A stretch of DNA of 34,526 bases from positions 1 through 34,526 of the forward strand of contig PLEH01000314.1 in the NCBI GenBank assembly GCA_003136395.1, read 5' to 3'. The notes under the pieces were generated by a model. That model saw only the letters and a program-made list of their open reading frames with translations. It was not told where the DNA came from and did not search any database. This document shows positions 1 to 8,646 of this stretch, piece by piece; position 1 is the stretch's first letter, and each line of letters opens with the position of its first letter. A program made the position numbers and the translations under genes. Origin of the DNA: Phenylobacterium sp. (GTDB taxonomy: Bacteria; Pseudomonadota; Alphaproteobacteria; Caulobacterales; Caulobacteraceae).

Positions 1-316
<316 letters not shown>

Positions 317-395
317 GTTCTTAGCAAAATTCATGTGCGCTTGGATAAGCGTCCACGCAGACCTTGATGTCTTCTCAAATCACATCCGTTTCGTT

Positions 396-513
396 GACCT
401 GGTGGTTTTGCCGGGGGGTCCCCACCCGATCCCATTCCGAACTCGGTCGTTAAGCCCCTCTGGGCCGATGGTACTTCGTCTTAAGGCGCGGGAGAGTAGG
501 TCGCCGCCAGGTC
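396..513 (+). rRNA. rrf: 5S ribosomal RNA
   Basis: A sequence of about 118 nt has the conserved 5S core CCCGATCCCATTCCGAACTCGG. Its terminal helix is formed by GACCTGGTGG at the 5' end and CCGCCAGGTC at the 3' end. It sits about 80 nt after the 23S end, as expected for a co-transcribed operon. Ends are inferred from the terminal helix. Confidence 0.96.
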
Positions 514-570
514 TACCAAACGGATGTGAGATCCAGACCCTTCAATTCACGATCTCAGAGACAGCTTTGC

Positions 571-647
<77 letters not shown>

Positions 648-655
648 AGAATTAG

Positions 656-686
656 CCCGCTAGGTCAATGACTTAGCGGGTTTTTT
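656..686 (+). terminator. Rho-independent terminator of the rRNA operon
   Basis: A stem of about 10 bp is formed by CCCGCTAGGT and ACTTAGCGGG (one G-T pair) around a 5-nt loop, followed directly by six T. It lies 9 nt after the tRNA 3' end and would end the rRNA-tRNA transcript. Confidence 0.93.
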
Positions 687-983
687 CATGCCTGCGTTTC
701 GGCATGACTTTTGGCCGTGGAAGCACGGTGGAAGCAGCTTCTTCAGAGTTGAGGCCTAGAAGCGTGGGGACGAGGCCCTGATTGGCTATGGCGCGCCTCG
801 CGTAGGATCACTCCGGGGTGCCGTGAACTCGGCAGGCTGGCGACACGCCCGCTGAAGGGCCTCACGGGTCCGGTGCTGGCAACCTGAGGGATTTGGACCC
901 TCCGCCTCAAGGCTTGGAGAAACCGGGGACAACTGATCTTTTGTCGCCTCGACGCGGCGGTCGACGGTGAAGGCGCAGGGTTC
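687..983. other. Intergenic region between rRNA operon and RES gene
   Basis: About 300 nt with no convincing coding frame; the overlapping minus-strand ORFs in the track have arginine- and serine-rich shadow composition. On the minus strand near 880-900 there is a T-arm-like GAGGG-TCCAAAT-CCCTC, but no acceptor, D or anticodon arms go with it. No integrase or attachment-site repeat of the fMet 3' end was found here. Confidence 0.5.
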
Positions 984-2300
984 ATGCTCGTTTGTCCGGC
1001 GTGCTTCACCGTCAAGGGTCTGCAGACCCGCATCGAAGAGGTCCGCAAAGCAGCATCGACCGGGCCGTGCGACCTCCATCCAACGCGGAAAGGCATCCCG
1101 ATCGAGGCGCTGGCCGAGATCGTCGATCCGGTATTTCGTGAGAACTATGGCGCCGGGATCTATGACAGCCGCTACGACGAGATCAGCGGCGATAGCCTCA
1201 GCGATGTCCTCTACGAATTAACCGGAACCGAGCGCGACGAGGTCGTTGAGGCTCTGGCTGCCTACCTCATTGAGGAAGACCCCTATTGGCCGCCGGACGG
1301 CGACGATCCGTTCTACAGCGAAGAGTACGGCTACGTCCGGGATCGCTACAGCCTCGGCGAACACGGACGCCTCTGGGCGCGTTTCCGTGAGAGCCTCCTC
1401 TATGGACAGCGTTTCTTCAACGCCGAGGCCAGAGCGCTGATCGAGCATATCTTCCGGCACGTGCACCAACAGCGGGACGATCAATCTCAGGGCCCCGTCT
1501 ATCTGATCTCTCCTAGCGACACTCAGGGCCACTTCTTCCGGGCGCGGGTGACCGAGGACGAAGCCGAGCGCGCGCGGATCACAAAGAACATCGTCGCAGA
1601 GCTTGGCCCGCCGCCGGAACGCCTCCGCCGTCCGGGCCGTCTCAACCCGTCAGGCGTCTCGTGCTTCTATGGAGCCTTCGACCTCGACACCTGCGTGGCC
1701 GAACTGCGGCCCAGCGTCGGCAGTATCGTGGTCGGCGCTCAGTTTCAGATTACCGAGCCGATCTGCGTGCTCGACACCACTCGGTTCGACGCCAAGCCGA
1801 AGGAACCGAACCTTTACGCCAAGGGCGCGATGGAGCGCGCAGCCCAGTGGCGGTTCATGAGGACCTTCATGCTGGAGATTGCCCAGCCCGTCCTGCCGCT
1901 CGCAGAACACCTCGACTACGTCCCGACCCAAGCCGTGGCAGAGTACCTGGCCCAACACCATGCGTTCAGCTTCGCGGGCCAGGAGCGCACCATCGACGCG
2001 ATTATCTATGCGTCCGCACAGCACCCTGGCGGCAAGAATATCGCGCTCCTTGGCAGCGCGTCGGTCGTCGGGGACGAAATTTCCGTCGCGACGCCGGATC
2101 ATGACCCGGATGAGGACGAGTTTCCGTTCGGTCTGGGCCTCATTCGTAGATCCCCGAAGGTCCGGATCATTCCAATGCTGGCGAGCGTGGAGAAACGCAG
2201 CGTTCGGGGCGTCGCATTCGCCACCCACCGTTTCTACGACCCTGGGGACGATGGGGCGCCGCAGATGGATGCCGCAGACTGGAATGCCCAGGACGACTGA
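984..2300 (+). CDS. RES-domain protein with HEPN/RES N-terminal domain (candidate NAD+-consuming toxin/effector)
   Basis: This 438-aa protein has an N-terminal Cys motif (C4-P-A-C7, then CDLH near residue 29) like the HEPN/RES_N1 region of long RES proteins. A C-terminal RES domain spans about residues 170-370. The family's name-giving residues are visible: R219 in GRLNPSG, E240 in CVAELRP, and S344 in IIYASAQHPGGKN. RES domains of characterised toxin-antitoxin pairs degrade NAD+, so an NAD+-depleting role is inferred, not shown. There is no adjacent Xre/MbcA-type antitoxin gene, unlike classical RES-Xre pairs. It lies 112 bp upstream of, and co-oriented with, the NACHT-TIR pair. The start is the first ATG in frame; its ribosome-binding site is weak. 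Confidence 0.82.
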   Translation: MLVCPACFTVKGLQTRIEEVRKAASTGPCDLHPTRKGIPIEALAEIVDPVFRENYGAGIYDSRYDEISGDSLSDVLYELTGTERDEVVEALAAYLIEEDPYWPPDGDDPFYSEEYGYVRDRYSLGEHGRLWARFRESLLYGQRFFNAEARALIEHIFRHVHQQRDDQSQGPVYLISPSDTQGHFFRARVTEDEAERARITKNIVAELGPPPERLRRPGRLNPSGVSCFYGAFDLDTCVAELRPSVGSIVVGAQFQITEPICVLDTTRFDAKPKEPNLYAKGAMERAAQWRFMRTFMLEIAQPVLPLAEHLDYVPTQAVAEYLAQHHAFSFAGQERTIDAIIYASAQHPGGKNIALLGSASVVGDEISVATPDHDPDEDEFPFGLGLIRRSPKVRIIPMLASVEKRSVRGVAFATHRFYDPGDDGAPQMDAADWNAQDD

Positions 2301-2395
2301 CGACCGCTTCTGAGGGCTCGTCGATGTCTCCCGGCGGCCGGCCCGGGGGCGGGATGTCTAACCTCGTGGGATGGCCGCCCATGCTGTAGATCGGC

Positions 2396-2405
2396 GGGGG
2401 GGGGG
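2396..2405 (+). repeat. Homopolymer tract of ten G at the NACHT gene start
   Basis: Ten consecutive G immediately precede AGGATTCATG and overlap the Shine-Dalgarno region of the NACHT gene. They also lie inside a 14-codon in-frame extension starting at ATG 2371. A length change could alter ribosome-binding spacing, or the reading frame if the upstream ATG is used. This is a candidate phase-variation tract. Confidence 0.6.
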
Positions 2406-2412
2406 AGGATTC

Positions 2413-4863
2413 ATGACGTTCGATCTAGAAAACCCGCAGCCGCTTTCCGGCGATGCCCTGCGCGACGAAGCTGCCAACCTGCTGAGCACGAAGTTCGGCA
2501 GGCCACTGCGCGAAGCGCGGGTCGGCGGGAAAAAGGTCGATCTTTCTTTTGTCCGCAGAAGCTTCGGCAAGGAGGATCGTGTCTTCGTGGAGGCCAAGGA
2601 CTACGCTGGCAATCTCGGTCGCACCGAGGTCGTGCAGATTTGGTCCGACTACGAGGGGCTGGTCCGCAAGCACGCGCCCGCGGTCCTGTTGTTGATCACC
2701 CGCAACGGGCTGACGTCCGACGCTCAGGCCTACGTTCAGGATGAACAGCCGTCGATGCGTCACCAAACCATCTGGGAACTCGAGAACGAGATGATGGGGT
2801 TGATCCCCTACACGCGCTCGCTCGAAGGGTTGTTCCTGCAGGAGGGACTGGAGAGCTACTACGTGCCGGGGCGCAGTCGTGCCGTCCGCTACGCCGCCGA
2901 TGGCGAGACCCGCGTCGTTGACGAAAACGAGGCCGACCTGTTCGAAGTTGTCACCGCTTGGCTCGCCTCGAACGACTACAACCCAATGGCCATCCTCGGA
3001 GGGTATGGCGCCGGCAAGACCAGCTTCGCCAAACGCCTGACCGCCTGGCAGGCGGAGCGTGCCTTGGCCGATCCTCTGGCTCGGCGTCCTGTGCTCATCG
3101 GCCTTGGCGCCGTGGCGCGATATTCCAGTCTCGAGGGCCTGCTCGGGGGGATGTTCACCCACGACTTTCCGGTGGAGGGGTTCAACGTCCACCATTTCCT
3201 GGAGATGAGCGACAAGGGCCGCATGGTCGTGATCCTCGACGGCTTCGACGAGATGAAGCACGCCATGACCTGGTCGGATTTTCGAAATCAGATTCAGAGC
3301 CTCAATCGCCTGACCAAGGGGCGCTCGAAAGTGCTCCTGCTCGGTCGGCCCAGCGCGTTCACCTCGGCCGAGGAGCACGTCCATGTCCTTCGCGGCATGA
3401 AGCGCCACGCCGAGGGTTGGCGGCGCCTGCCAGACTGGCCGGAGTTTCGGGAACACGAATTGCAGGAGTTCTCGCCTGCAGCGCGCGCGGAATTCGTGGC
3501 GCGATATCTCCACTTTCGCATGACGACCCTTCCGCCCGACGCCCGGAAGGATGAGTCCTGGATCGCCGAGCGCGCGGCGGAAGTGAACCGGCTGGCGGAC
3601 CGGGATCCGGAGATTTTCGGCAAGCCGGTCCATGCCAAGATTCTTACGGATCTCGCGGCCGACCCGCAGGTGGATCTGTCCCGGTTCGCGGACGGCGTTT
3701 CGCGCTGGCAGCTCTACGAAACCTTCTTTCACTCTCTGGTCGAACGGGAGACCGAGAAGGAAGCGCGGAGCCCCATTTCAGAACGATCGCGCCTGGAGTT
3801 TGTGCGCGCGATCGCGTTCTGGCTCTGGGCGCAGAAAGGTGGGTCGACCGACTTCCACAGCGGCGATTTGCCGGATGGCCTCCTCTCGCAGCTGCCCGGC
3901 GACGAGGCGGCGGATCTTGATACGCAGAAACGGGAGTACCTGACGGGCTCCTTCCTGGAGAAGAAGTCGGGCGACGTCTTCTATTTCGGGCACAGGTCGT
4001 TCGCGGAATACCTGGTCGCCGAGCGGATGGTGCTGAACCCGCCATCCGCGGTCCTGCAGCCCGTCTATTCCGCGCTCACCCGCGACGGGGTGGAAGTATT
4101 CCTGCGCGAGGCGCCGGACCGCGCGGCTGTCCAGGCATGGGCCAACACCCTGTCGGGGGCCCAGGGCGTTATTAATTTCGAGTATCTGGAGTTTATCGCC
4201 GAGGCCTTTGAAGGACCGGAGGCCTTCGCCCAAGCGTTGCCGGCGCACTCGATCTGGCTTCCGCTGCTGGACGCGTTTGGGCCCGAGATGAAGTTCACGG
4301 AGGAGATGCGCGCGCGCCTGCTCGGCGAGATGGCGCGCGCCGAGGTGGCTCCCTTCTTCCTTCTCGTATGCCTGCTGACCTTCTACGCGGGCAGTCCGGC
4401 CTTCCGACCCGACCCAACGGGATGGTCCATCGCGGTCGCCGCGATCCTGCTCACGCGCGTGTTCCGGTCCGCCACCTTCGACCTGGACTCCGGCAAGGCT
4501 CGAATTCCTGAGGCGGAGGAACCTTGGCGCGTCATCGCCAGCCGCGTCCTGCCGGAGCTGACTGAAAGCTTTGGCGATCGCGAGATCGTCTTCCGCGGGC
4601 CTCAGCTCATCCAGATGATGACAGAGCAACTGCGCACGACCGGCGTCGACCTTGCCTTCCAGTCGGTGACCACCCGGCTGAGCTTCGGAAACGAAGAACG
4701 CCTCCCGTGGGGCGCGGTTCTCGATCACATACCGTCGGCTATCGCGAAGGACGTCCGTGCCTATTTCCAGCGGCACACGACGTTGGGGGGCGTATTCAGC
4801 GTTGTGTCAAAGCCCATTCGTCCCAATCCAAGCGGGGGCTACGGCCGGCAGCGCCAGCGATGA
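2413..4863 (+). CDS. PD-(D/E)xK (Mrr-like) nuclease fused to a NACHT STAND NTPase, candidate anti-phage protein
   Basis: The 816-aa protein has an N-terminal nuclease-like domain (about residues 15-120) with D43 in KKVDLSF and E60-A-K62 in FVEAKDY, the PD-(D/E)xK pattern. A NACHT domain follows: P-loop GGYGAGKTS (K202), Walker B VVILDGFDE (D276), and an LLLGRP motif after it. The winged-helix-like segment includes YFGHRSFAEYLVAERM. The C-terminal 300 residues carry no repeat I recognise, only a hydrophobic LLVCLLTFYAG stretch. Bacterial NACHT proteins with effector nuclease domains are known phage sensors that act by abortive infection. ATG 2413 follows GGGGAGGA closely; ATG 2371 is an in-frame alternative. 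Its stop overlaps the TIR start (ATGA), which implies coupled translation. Confidence 0.85.
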   Translation: MTFDLENPQPLSGDALRDEAANLLSTKFGRPLREARVGGKKVDLSFVRRSFGKEDRVFVEAKDYAGNLGRTEVVQIWSDYEGLVRKHAPAVLLLITRNGLTSDAQAYVQDEQPSMRHQTIWELENEMMGLIPYTRSLEGLFLQEGLESYYVPGRSRAVRYAADGETRVVDENEADLFEVVTAWLASNDYNPMAILGGYGAGKTSFAKRLTAWQAERALADPLARRPVLIGLGAVARYSSLEGLLGGMFTHDFPVEGFNVHHFLEMSDKGRMVVILDGFDEMKHAMTWSDFRNQIQSLNRLTKGRSKVLLLGRPSAFTSAEEHVHVLRGMKRHAEGWRRLPDWPEFREHELQEFSPAARAEFVARYLHFRMTTLPPDARKDESWIAERAAEVNRLADRDPEIFGKPVHAKILTDLAADPQVDLSRFADGVSRWQLYETFFHSLVERETEKEARSPISERSRLEFVRAIAFWLWAQKGGSTDFHSGDLPDGLLSQLPGDEAADLDTQKREYLTGSFLEKKSGDVFYFGHRSFAEYLVAERMVLNPPSAVLQPVYSALTRDGVEVFLREAPDRAAVQAWANTLSGAQGVINFEYLEFIAEAFEGPEAFAQALPAHSIWLPLLDAFGPEMKFTEEMRARLLGEMARAEVAPFFLLVCLLTFYAGSPAFRPDPTGWSIAVAAILLTRVFRSATFDLDSGKARIPEAEEPWRVIASRVLPELTESFGDREIVFRGPQLIQMMTEQLRTTGVDLAFQSVTTRLSFGNEERLPWGAVLDHIPSAIAKDVRAYFQRHTTLGGVFSVVSKPIRPNPSGGYGRQRQR

Positions 4864-6590
4864 CCCATCACATCTTCCTGTCCTGGCAAAGCGACACCCC
4901 CAACGCCGTCGGGCGGAATCTCGTCGAACGCTGCCTCGAGCGCGCCATCGGCACCCTGCAGGCCGACGCGGACATCGAGCCTGCGGATCGGGACATGGCG
5001 GTGGATCGCGACACCCTGGATGTGCCGGGCTCGCCGCCGATCATGGAGATCATCTTCGAAAAGATCGACCGCGCGGCGGTGTTCGTCGGCGACCTTACAT
5101 TCGTCGCTGAACGCGCTGGCGGCGGCCGGATCCCAAATCCCAACGTCTGTGTGGAACAGGGCTGGGCGTTGAAGGCGCTGACGTGGCGACGGGTGATCGC
5201 AGTTATGAACACCACATTCGGTCACCCGGACGAGTTCGAGCTGCCGTTCGACTTTCGGCACACCCGGCGACCTATCCTTTTCCACTGTCCTGCGGACGCG
5301 AACCTCGATCAGCGTCGCGAGGCGCGGGAGGGTCTGACCAAGGATCTCGTCAAAGCGCTGAAGGCGATTTTCGGGGACAAGACCCTGCGTGATGACCTGA
5401 AGCCGGCGGCTCTCGCCGCACCCCACCCCCACGACGTTCAGCTCTTGGAGCGTGTTCACCGCCAGCTGCCGCTTGGGCTTCGACGCTTCCTACATCTGCA
5501 TAGCTTCGGCACGCCGTTCCGCGTGGCTGTCCTCGATCCGATCCACGAGATGAACGAGACCTGGGTCGGGGCGGCCTTCGAGTTTGAAGATGCGGCGATC
5601 CAGGCGAGCTTCACGGCCTTGAGGACGGGCGCGGCGGAGTTCGGGGCGTTGATCGGCGAACGAATCTACGCGGTCGATAACAACTCCAAGTTGGGAACGC
5701 CGAAGACCGATGAGGATCGGGCAATTGGCCTCCAACCGGGGACGACGCAGGCCATTCGCGACATGGACGCGAAGGCCGCTGCCCTGAGTTCGCTGATCGA
5801 CGACTTCGAACGCATAGCCCGCAGGCGTATCCCTGTCGCCTCAGGGGTCCATGCCGAAGCGGACAGGCCCGCAGGCCCCGACCCACGGCGCGAGTCGGCG
5901 CAGAACGCTTTGCAGGAGCTGGCTTTTGACGCCCATCGCGGCGCGTTGCCCGAGATTGTACCGACGCCACGACTGACGCTTCGCATAGCGCCATTCGCCG
6001 CGGCCGAAGGACAGCGCTTGGACCCGAAGGCCGTCGCTGAAGCGCAGCTGCGGTTTCCGCGAACGCCTTTGGAGCGTGTGGTCACCGATAGCGATGGTCA
6101 TCAGTGGTGGACCTGCGCGGTTCAGACCGCGCCGGCCGTGGGCGGAAACAAGGAGACCGCTTGGCGAATGCGGCTGGTCCGCCCAGGCAACCTGGAATTC
6201 CAGGCAACGATCGGATGGCGCAAGGCTGATGACCGCGACATCCTCGTGGAAGGTCGCCGCCTCGAAGGCGATATCGTTCACACCCTCGAGCGCATGGCGC
6301 GGATCGCGACCGGTCTGGGCCTCGGCGGGGCGGCTCTCTTGGCGATTGCCTTGGACGGTGTCGAGGATGTTGAGCTGACCCGCCCGCGCGGCGGCGCCAA
6401 GCGCATTCGCCATCAGGAGATTTCCCTGCCTGTGGTGACTGTTGAGGATCTTGGCCAGCCTGTCGCGGAAGCGCTGCACGAGGCGCTCGACATCCTTTGG
6501 CAATCGGCCCGCTGGTCCGATGGCTCGCCGTCCTTTGGAGGCGACGGTTGGGCCGGATACACAGACCTGCAGAACTACGGCGAACCGTAG
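4860..6590 (+). CDS. TIR-like domain protein coupled to the NACHT gene
   Basis: The 576-aa protein opens with HIFLSWQSDTPNAVGRNLVE, the 'SWQSD' form of a TIR-like fold, and spans about residues 1-165. NPNVCVEQGWA includes E99 at the position of the catalytic glutamate in NAD+-cleaving TIR domains. Residues 180-576 have no domain I recognise; a tryptophan-rich patch (HQWWTCAV) lies near residue 420. The start ATG overlaps the NACHT stop as ATGA, so the two are almost certainly one translational unit. The longer track frame starting at 4707 only runs inside the NACHT gene. An NADase or nucleotide-binding effector role is inferred. With the RES protein upstream, the cassette would carry two NAD+-targeting folds and one nuclease. 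Confidence 0.78.
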   Translation: MTHHIFLSWQSDTPNAVGRNLVERCLERAIGTLQADADIEPADRDMAVDRDTLDVPGSPPIMEIIFEKIDRAAVFVGDLTFVAERAGGGRIPNPNVCVEQGWALKALTWRRVIAVMNTTFGHPDEFELPFDFRHTRRPILFHCPADANLDQRREAREGLTKDLVKALKAIFGDKTLRDDLKPAALAAPHPHDVQLLERVHRQLPLGLRRFLHLHSFGTPFRVAVLDPIHEMNETWVGAAFEFEDAAIQASFTALRTGAAEFGALIGERIYAVDNNSKLGTPKTDEDRAIGLQPGTTQAIRDMDAKAAALSSLIDDFERIARRRIPVASGVHAEADRPAGPDPRRESAQNALQELAFDAHRGALPEIVPTPRLTLRIAPFAAAEGQRLDPKAVAEAQLRFPRTPLERVVTDSDGHQWWTCAVQTAPAVGGNKETAWRMRLVRPGNLEFQATIGWRKADDRDILVEGRRLEGDIVHTLERMARIATGLGLGGAALLAIALDGVEDVELTRPRGGAKRIRHQEISLPVVTVEDLGQPVAEALHEALDILWQSARWSDGSPSFGGDGWAGYTDLQNYGEP

Positions 6591-6840
6591 CGCGCGCGTC
6601 CGGGCATCGCGGCGCAAACTGGGTGTCCGCCGCGCATTTGCTCATGAACTCTTGGCCCGACAACCTGCGCGATCCGGCTTTCCATGCCCATCAAAGCCCG
6701 CTAGCAAGGCGGACCCGATCCGCTCACCGGTGCACCTTGCGTCTTCAAAGCCTGAAAACCGAGATGATGATTACCACCGTCCAACCGGACAGGGGGCGAT
6801 CGCGCGTGGGCTGAAAGCCGCCACACACGATCAAACAGCC
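6591..6840. other. Non-coding stretch after the TIR gene
   Basis: About 250 nt with no ORF that has credible composition or a ribosome-binding site; the track ORFs crossing it are shadows or read-through frames. No repeat or RNA gene was recognised. Confidence 0.5.
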
Positions 6841-6871
6841 ACCCCGCTCCGGTTCCGGACGCGGGGTTTTT
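6841..6871 (+). terminator. Rho-independent terminator
   Basis: ACCCCGC pairs with GCGGGGT around an inner TCCGG/CCGGA hairpin and is followed by a run of T. It lies 250 nt after the TIR stop and 45 nt before the next start, so it separates the defence cassette from the small-gene pair. Confidence 0.8.
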
Positions 6872-6916
6872 CTTGGCCTGCGTTCGAGATCGGAGCCTTC
6901 ACCAGGACCGATACCG

Positions 6917-7201
6917 ATGACCACCACAGAGCGCGCCCGCCACGCCGCCCAGCGCTTCGCCCGACAGACCCGTAAACTCGGTCAGCCGGATCTGATCCGC
7001 GTGCAGAGCCACGGGCCCGAGGGCATGGCGTGTCTGTGCGCGGTCGAATCCGCGATCGCCGCGCTCTGGCCGGGCACGCCCGCCAAGGAGTTGGTCTGGC
7101 TGACCCAGACCGCGGCGCCCGACAGCCTGCGGCTGCAGGCCTTCGCCCAGGGCGAGCTGCTCCACGCGGCCACCTATCCGCTCGGCCCGGCCGATGCTTG
7201 A
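6917..7201 (+). CDS. Hypothetical protein, 94 aa
   Basis: A small protein of no family I recognise. It has a basic N-terminus (ERARHAAQRFARQTRK) followed by a mixed alpha/beta composition and one Cys pair (CLC near residue 40). AGGA lies about 10 nt upstream of the ATG. It overlaps the next gene by 8 nt, so the two are probably co-translated and may work together. No signal peptide or membrane segment is visible. It follows a strong terminator and so should have its own promoter in 6872-6916, though none is clear. Confidence 0.6.
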   Translation: MTTTERARHAAQRFARQTRKLGQPDLIRVQSHGPEGMACLCAVESAIAALWPGTPAKELVWLTQTAAPDSLRLQAFAQGELLHAATYPLGPADA

Positions 7202-7472
7202 CCTTCAATCCTACACGCTCAGCGTCCACGCCGATCCCTTGGCGGACGGCCTTGTGCGCCTCCTCAACCTGGTCGCCCTGCAGCCCGTCTCGCTGGCGCG
7301 CGTGCACCACGATCAGGCCGCACATCGGGCGACGACCGTGCTCGACTTCAGCGCCGCGGAGCCCGGGCGGGCGGACCTGCTGGCCGCGCGGCTACGCCAG
7401 GCGGTCTGGGTGCGCGACGTCCAGTTGCAGGCGATCCCGCCGGCCCCTCCGCGGCATGAGAGAGAGCAGTAA
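7194..7472 (+). CDS. Small ACT-like domain protein, 92 aa
   Basis: The sequence pattern YTLSVHADPLADGLVRLLNLVALQPVSLARV...TTVLDFSA..ADLLAARLRQAVWVRDVQL follows the beta-alpha-beta-beta-alpha-beta order of ACT domains. It resembles the small IlvM-type regulatory subunit of acetolactate synthase in length and layout. No catalytic subunit gene is nearby, so a role in branched-chain amino-acid synthesis is not supported by context. Its ATG lies inside the end of the 94-aa gene (8-nt overlap). It converges with the metallo-hydrolase gene, with only 4 bp between stops. The fold call is an inference from pattern alone. Confidence 0.6.
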   Translation: MLDLQSYTLSVHADPLADGLVRLLNLVALQPVSLARVHHDQAAHRATTVLDFSAAEPGRADLLAARLRQAVWVRDVQLQAIPPAPPRHEREQ

Positions 7473-7476
7473 CGCG

Positions 7477-8646
7477 CTACGGTGTCGGGCTGGCGGCTGC
7501 GCAAGCCACGCCGGCGGTATCGCAGGTGACAGTCAGGTCGCCGGTCTTGCTGACGCGCAGGGTCACGTCGTGGTTGGTCTCGGTAAATATGAACCGATGG
7601 TGCAACACCACGTGGTCATTCGGGTGGGCCTTGTCGTCGCCGCAGCGCGCATCGATCGGGGTCGAAACCGGGGCCATCGCCGTGCCGGGATCGGTATCGA
7701 AATGGCTTAGGGCATCGCAGTTGGGGTGGCCGTAGTTGCCCCCGATGTTCGCGGAGACCACGACCAGCTGGGGCGAGATGGCGCCTGCCCAGACCTTGTC
7801 GTTGCTGCCGACCTCTCCCGAGCCATGGTGGGGCAGCAGCAGGACCGTCGTCGGGTCGAGCGGCGCGCCCAGCGCCTGGGCATTCTCGACTGCATAGAGC
7901 TGGGTGACTTCCTCGGCGTCGCCCGGAAACACCAGGCTCACCCCGGCATAACGGATGCGCAGCACGGCGCTTTCGCCGTTGGGGGAGGTGCCCTTGGCCA
8001 CTTTGCGGCCGGCGCCGAGGCTCTTGTTGTAGGTAAGCGCGCTCGCGGTCAGCAGATCGACCTTCGCCGCGCCGCACGAGAACCTCGGCGTCTCCAGGGC
8101 GTGTTCGTTCGGAGCGAGGCAGGTCACCCGCGCGCCATCGACACAGGCGCCGTTGTGGGCGGCACCGTCGATGCGTACCGCCAGGCCCTCTATCCAGGCC
8201 TTCGCCTTCACGGAAAAGCTGTCCCAAGGCCCCGCCCAATAGAGTCGCCGCACGTCATCGGTCGGGAAGCCGGTGACCTTGTCGACCATGGCCGAGAAGT
8301 GGTCGACGTGCGGGTGCGAGATCAGGATCTGCAGCGGCGTCGGATAGGCGACGCGCAGGTCGTCGAGCCGGTCGCGGATCTTGACGACCGCCGCTGTGGG
8401 ATCGCCACCGCTGCCGATATGCCCGCAGTCGTCCAGGATCGGCGGGCCATCTGGACATTCGATCAGCACGCAGCTGCCTTGACCGACGTCGAAGATGTGA
8501 ACGACGAGCTCGTCCTTCGGCACGTCGGCCCGCGCCGGCGGAGGAGACAGGGATGCAAAGGCGATTGTTAGCGCGGCCAGAGCCGCGCCGAACCGCGTGG
8601 CCTTCACGCAGACGCTCTGGGCTGACCGACCGCGGACGGCTGGCAT
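7477..8646 (-). CDS. Secreted ComEC/Rec2-like metallo-beta-lactamase-fold hydrolase
   Basis: The 389-aa protein has an N-terminal signal sequence (hydrophobic AALAALTIAFASL, likely cleavage after PPPARA near residue 40). HIFDVGQGSCVLIECP follows, the opening strand of ComEC-type hydrolases. The metal motif is H111-P-H113-V-D115-H116, and further ligands lie in VFPGDAEE and LLLPHHGSG. Unlike ComEC itself there are no transmembrane helices, so this is the free periplasmic/extracellular hydrolase type, probably a phosphodiesterase or nuclease; the substrate is unknown. It is the last gene of a three-gene minus-strand operon, its ATG overlapping the preceding stop as TGATG. Four Cys in the last part (CDAL, DARCGD, VTCDT, GVAC) may form disulfides. 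Confidence 0.85.
   Translation of the reverse strand: MPAVRGRSAQSVCVKATRFGAALAALTIAFASLSPPPARADVPKDELVVHIFDVGQGSCVLIECPDGPPILDDCGHIGSGGDPTAAVVKIRDRLDDLRVAYPTPLQILISHPHVDHFSAMVDKVTGFPTDDVRRLYWAGPWDSFSVKAKAWIEGLAVRIDGAAHNGACVDGARVTCLAPNEHALETPRFSCGAAKVDLLTASALTYNKSLGAGRKVAKGTSPNGESAVLRIRYAGVSLVFPGDAEEVTQLYAVENAQALGAPLDPTTVLLLPHHGSGEVGSNDKVWAGAISPQLVVVSANIGGNYGHPNCDALSHFDTDPGTAMAPVSTPIDARCGDDKAHPNDHVVLHHRFIFTETNHDVTLRVSKTGDLTVTCDTAGVACAAASPTP

Noticed and set aside
870-915. Minus-strand T-arm-like sequence (GAGGG-TCCAAAT-CCCTC), a possible tRNA remnant
   Set aside because: No matching acceptor, anticodon or D arm, and no CCA at the right distance; it is not a repeat of the fMet 3' end.
743-1096. 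117-aa and 97-aa minus-strand ORFs before the RES gene
   Set aside because: Arg/Ser/Pro-rich shadow composition, no ribosome-binding site, and they overlap the well-supported RES gene.
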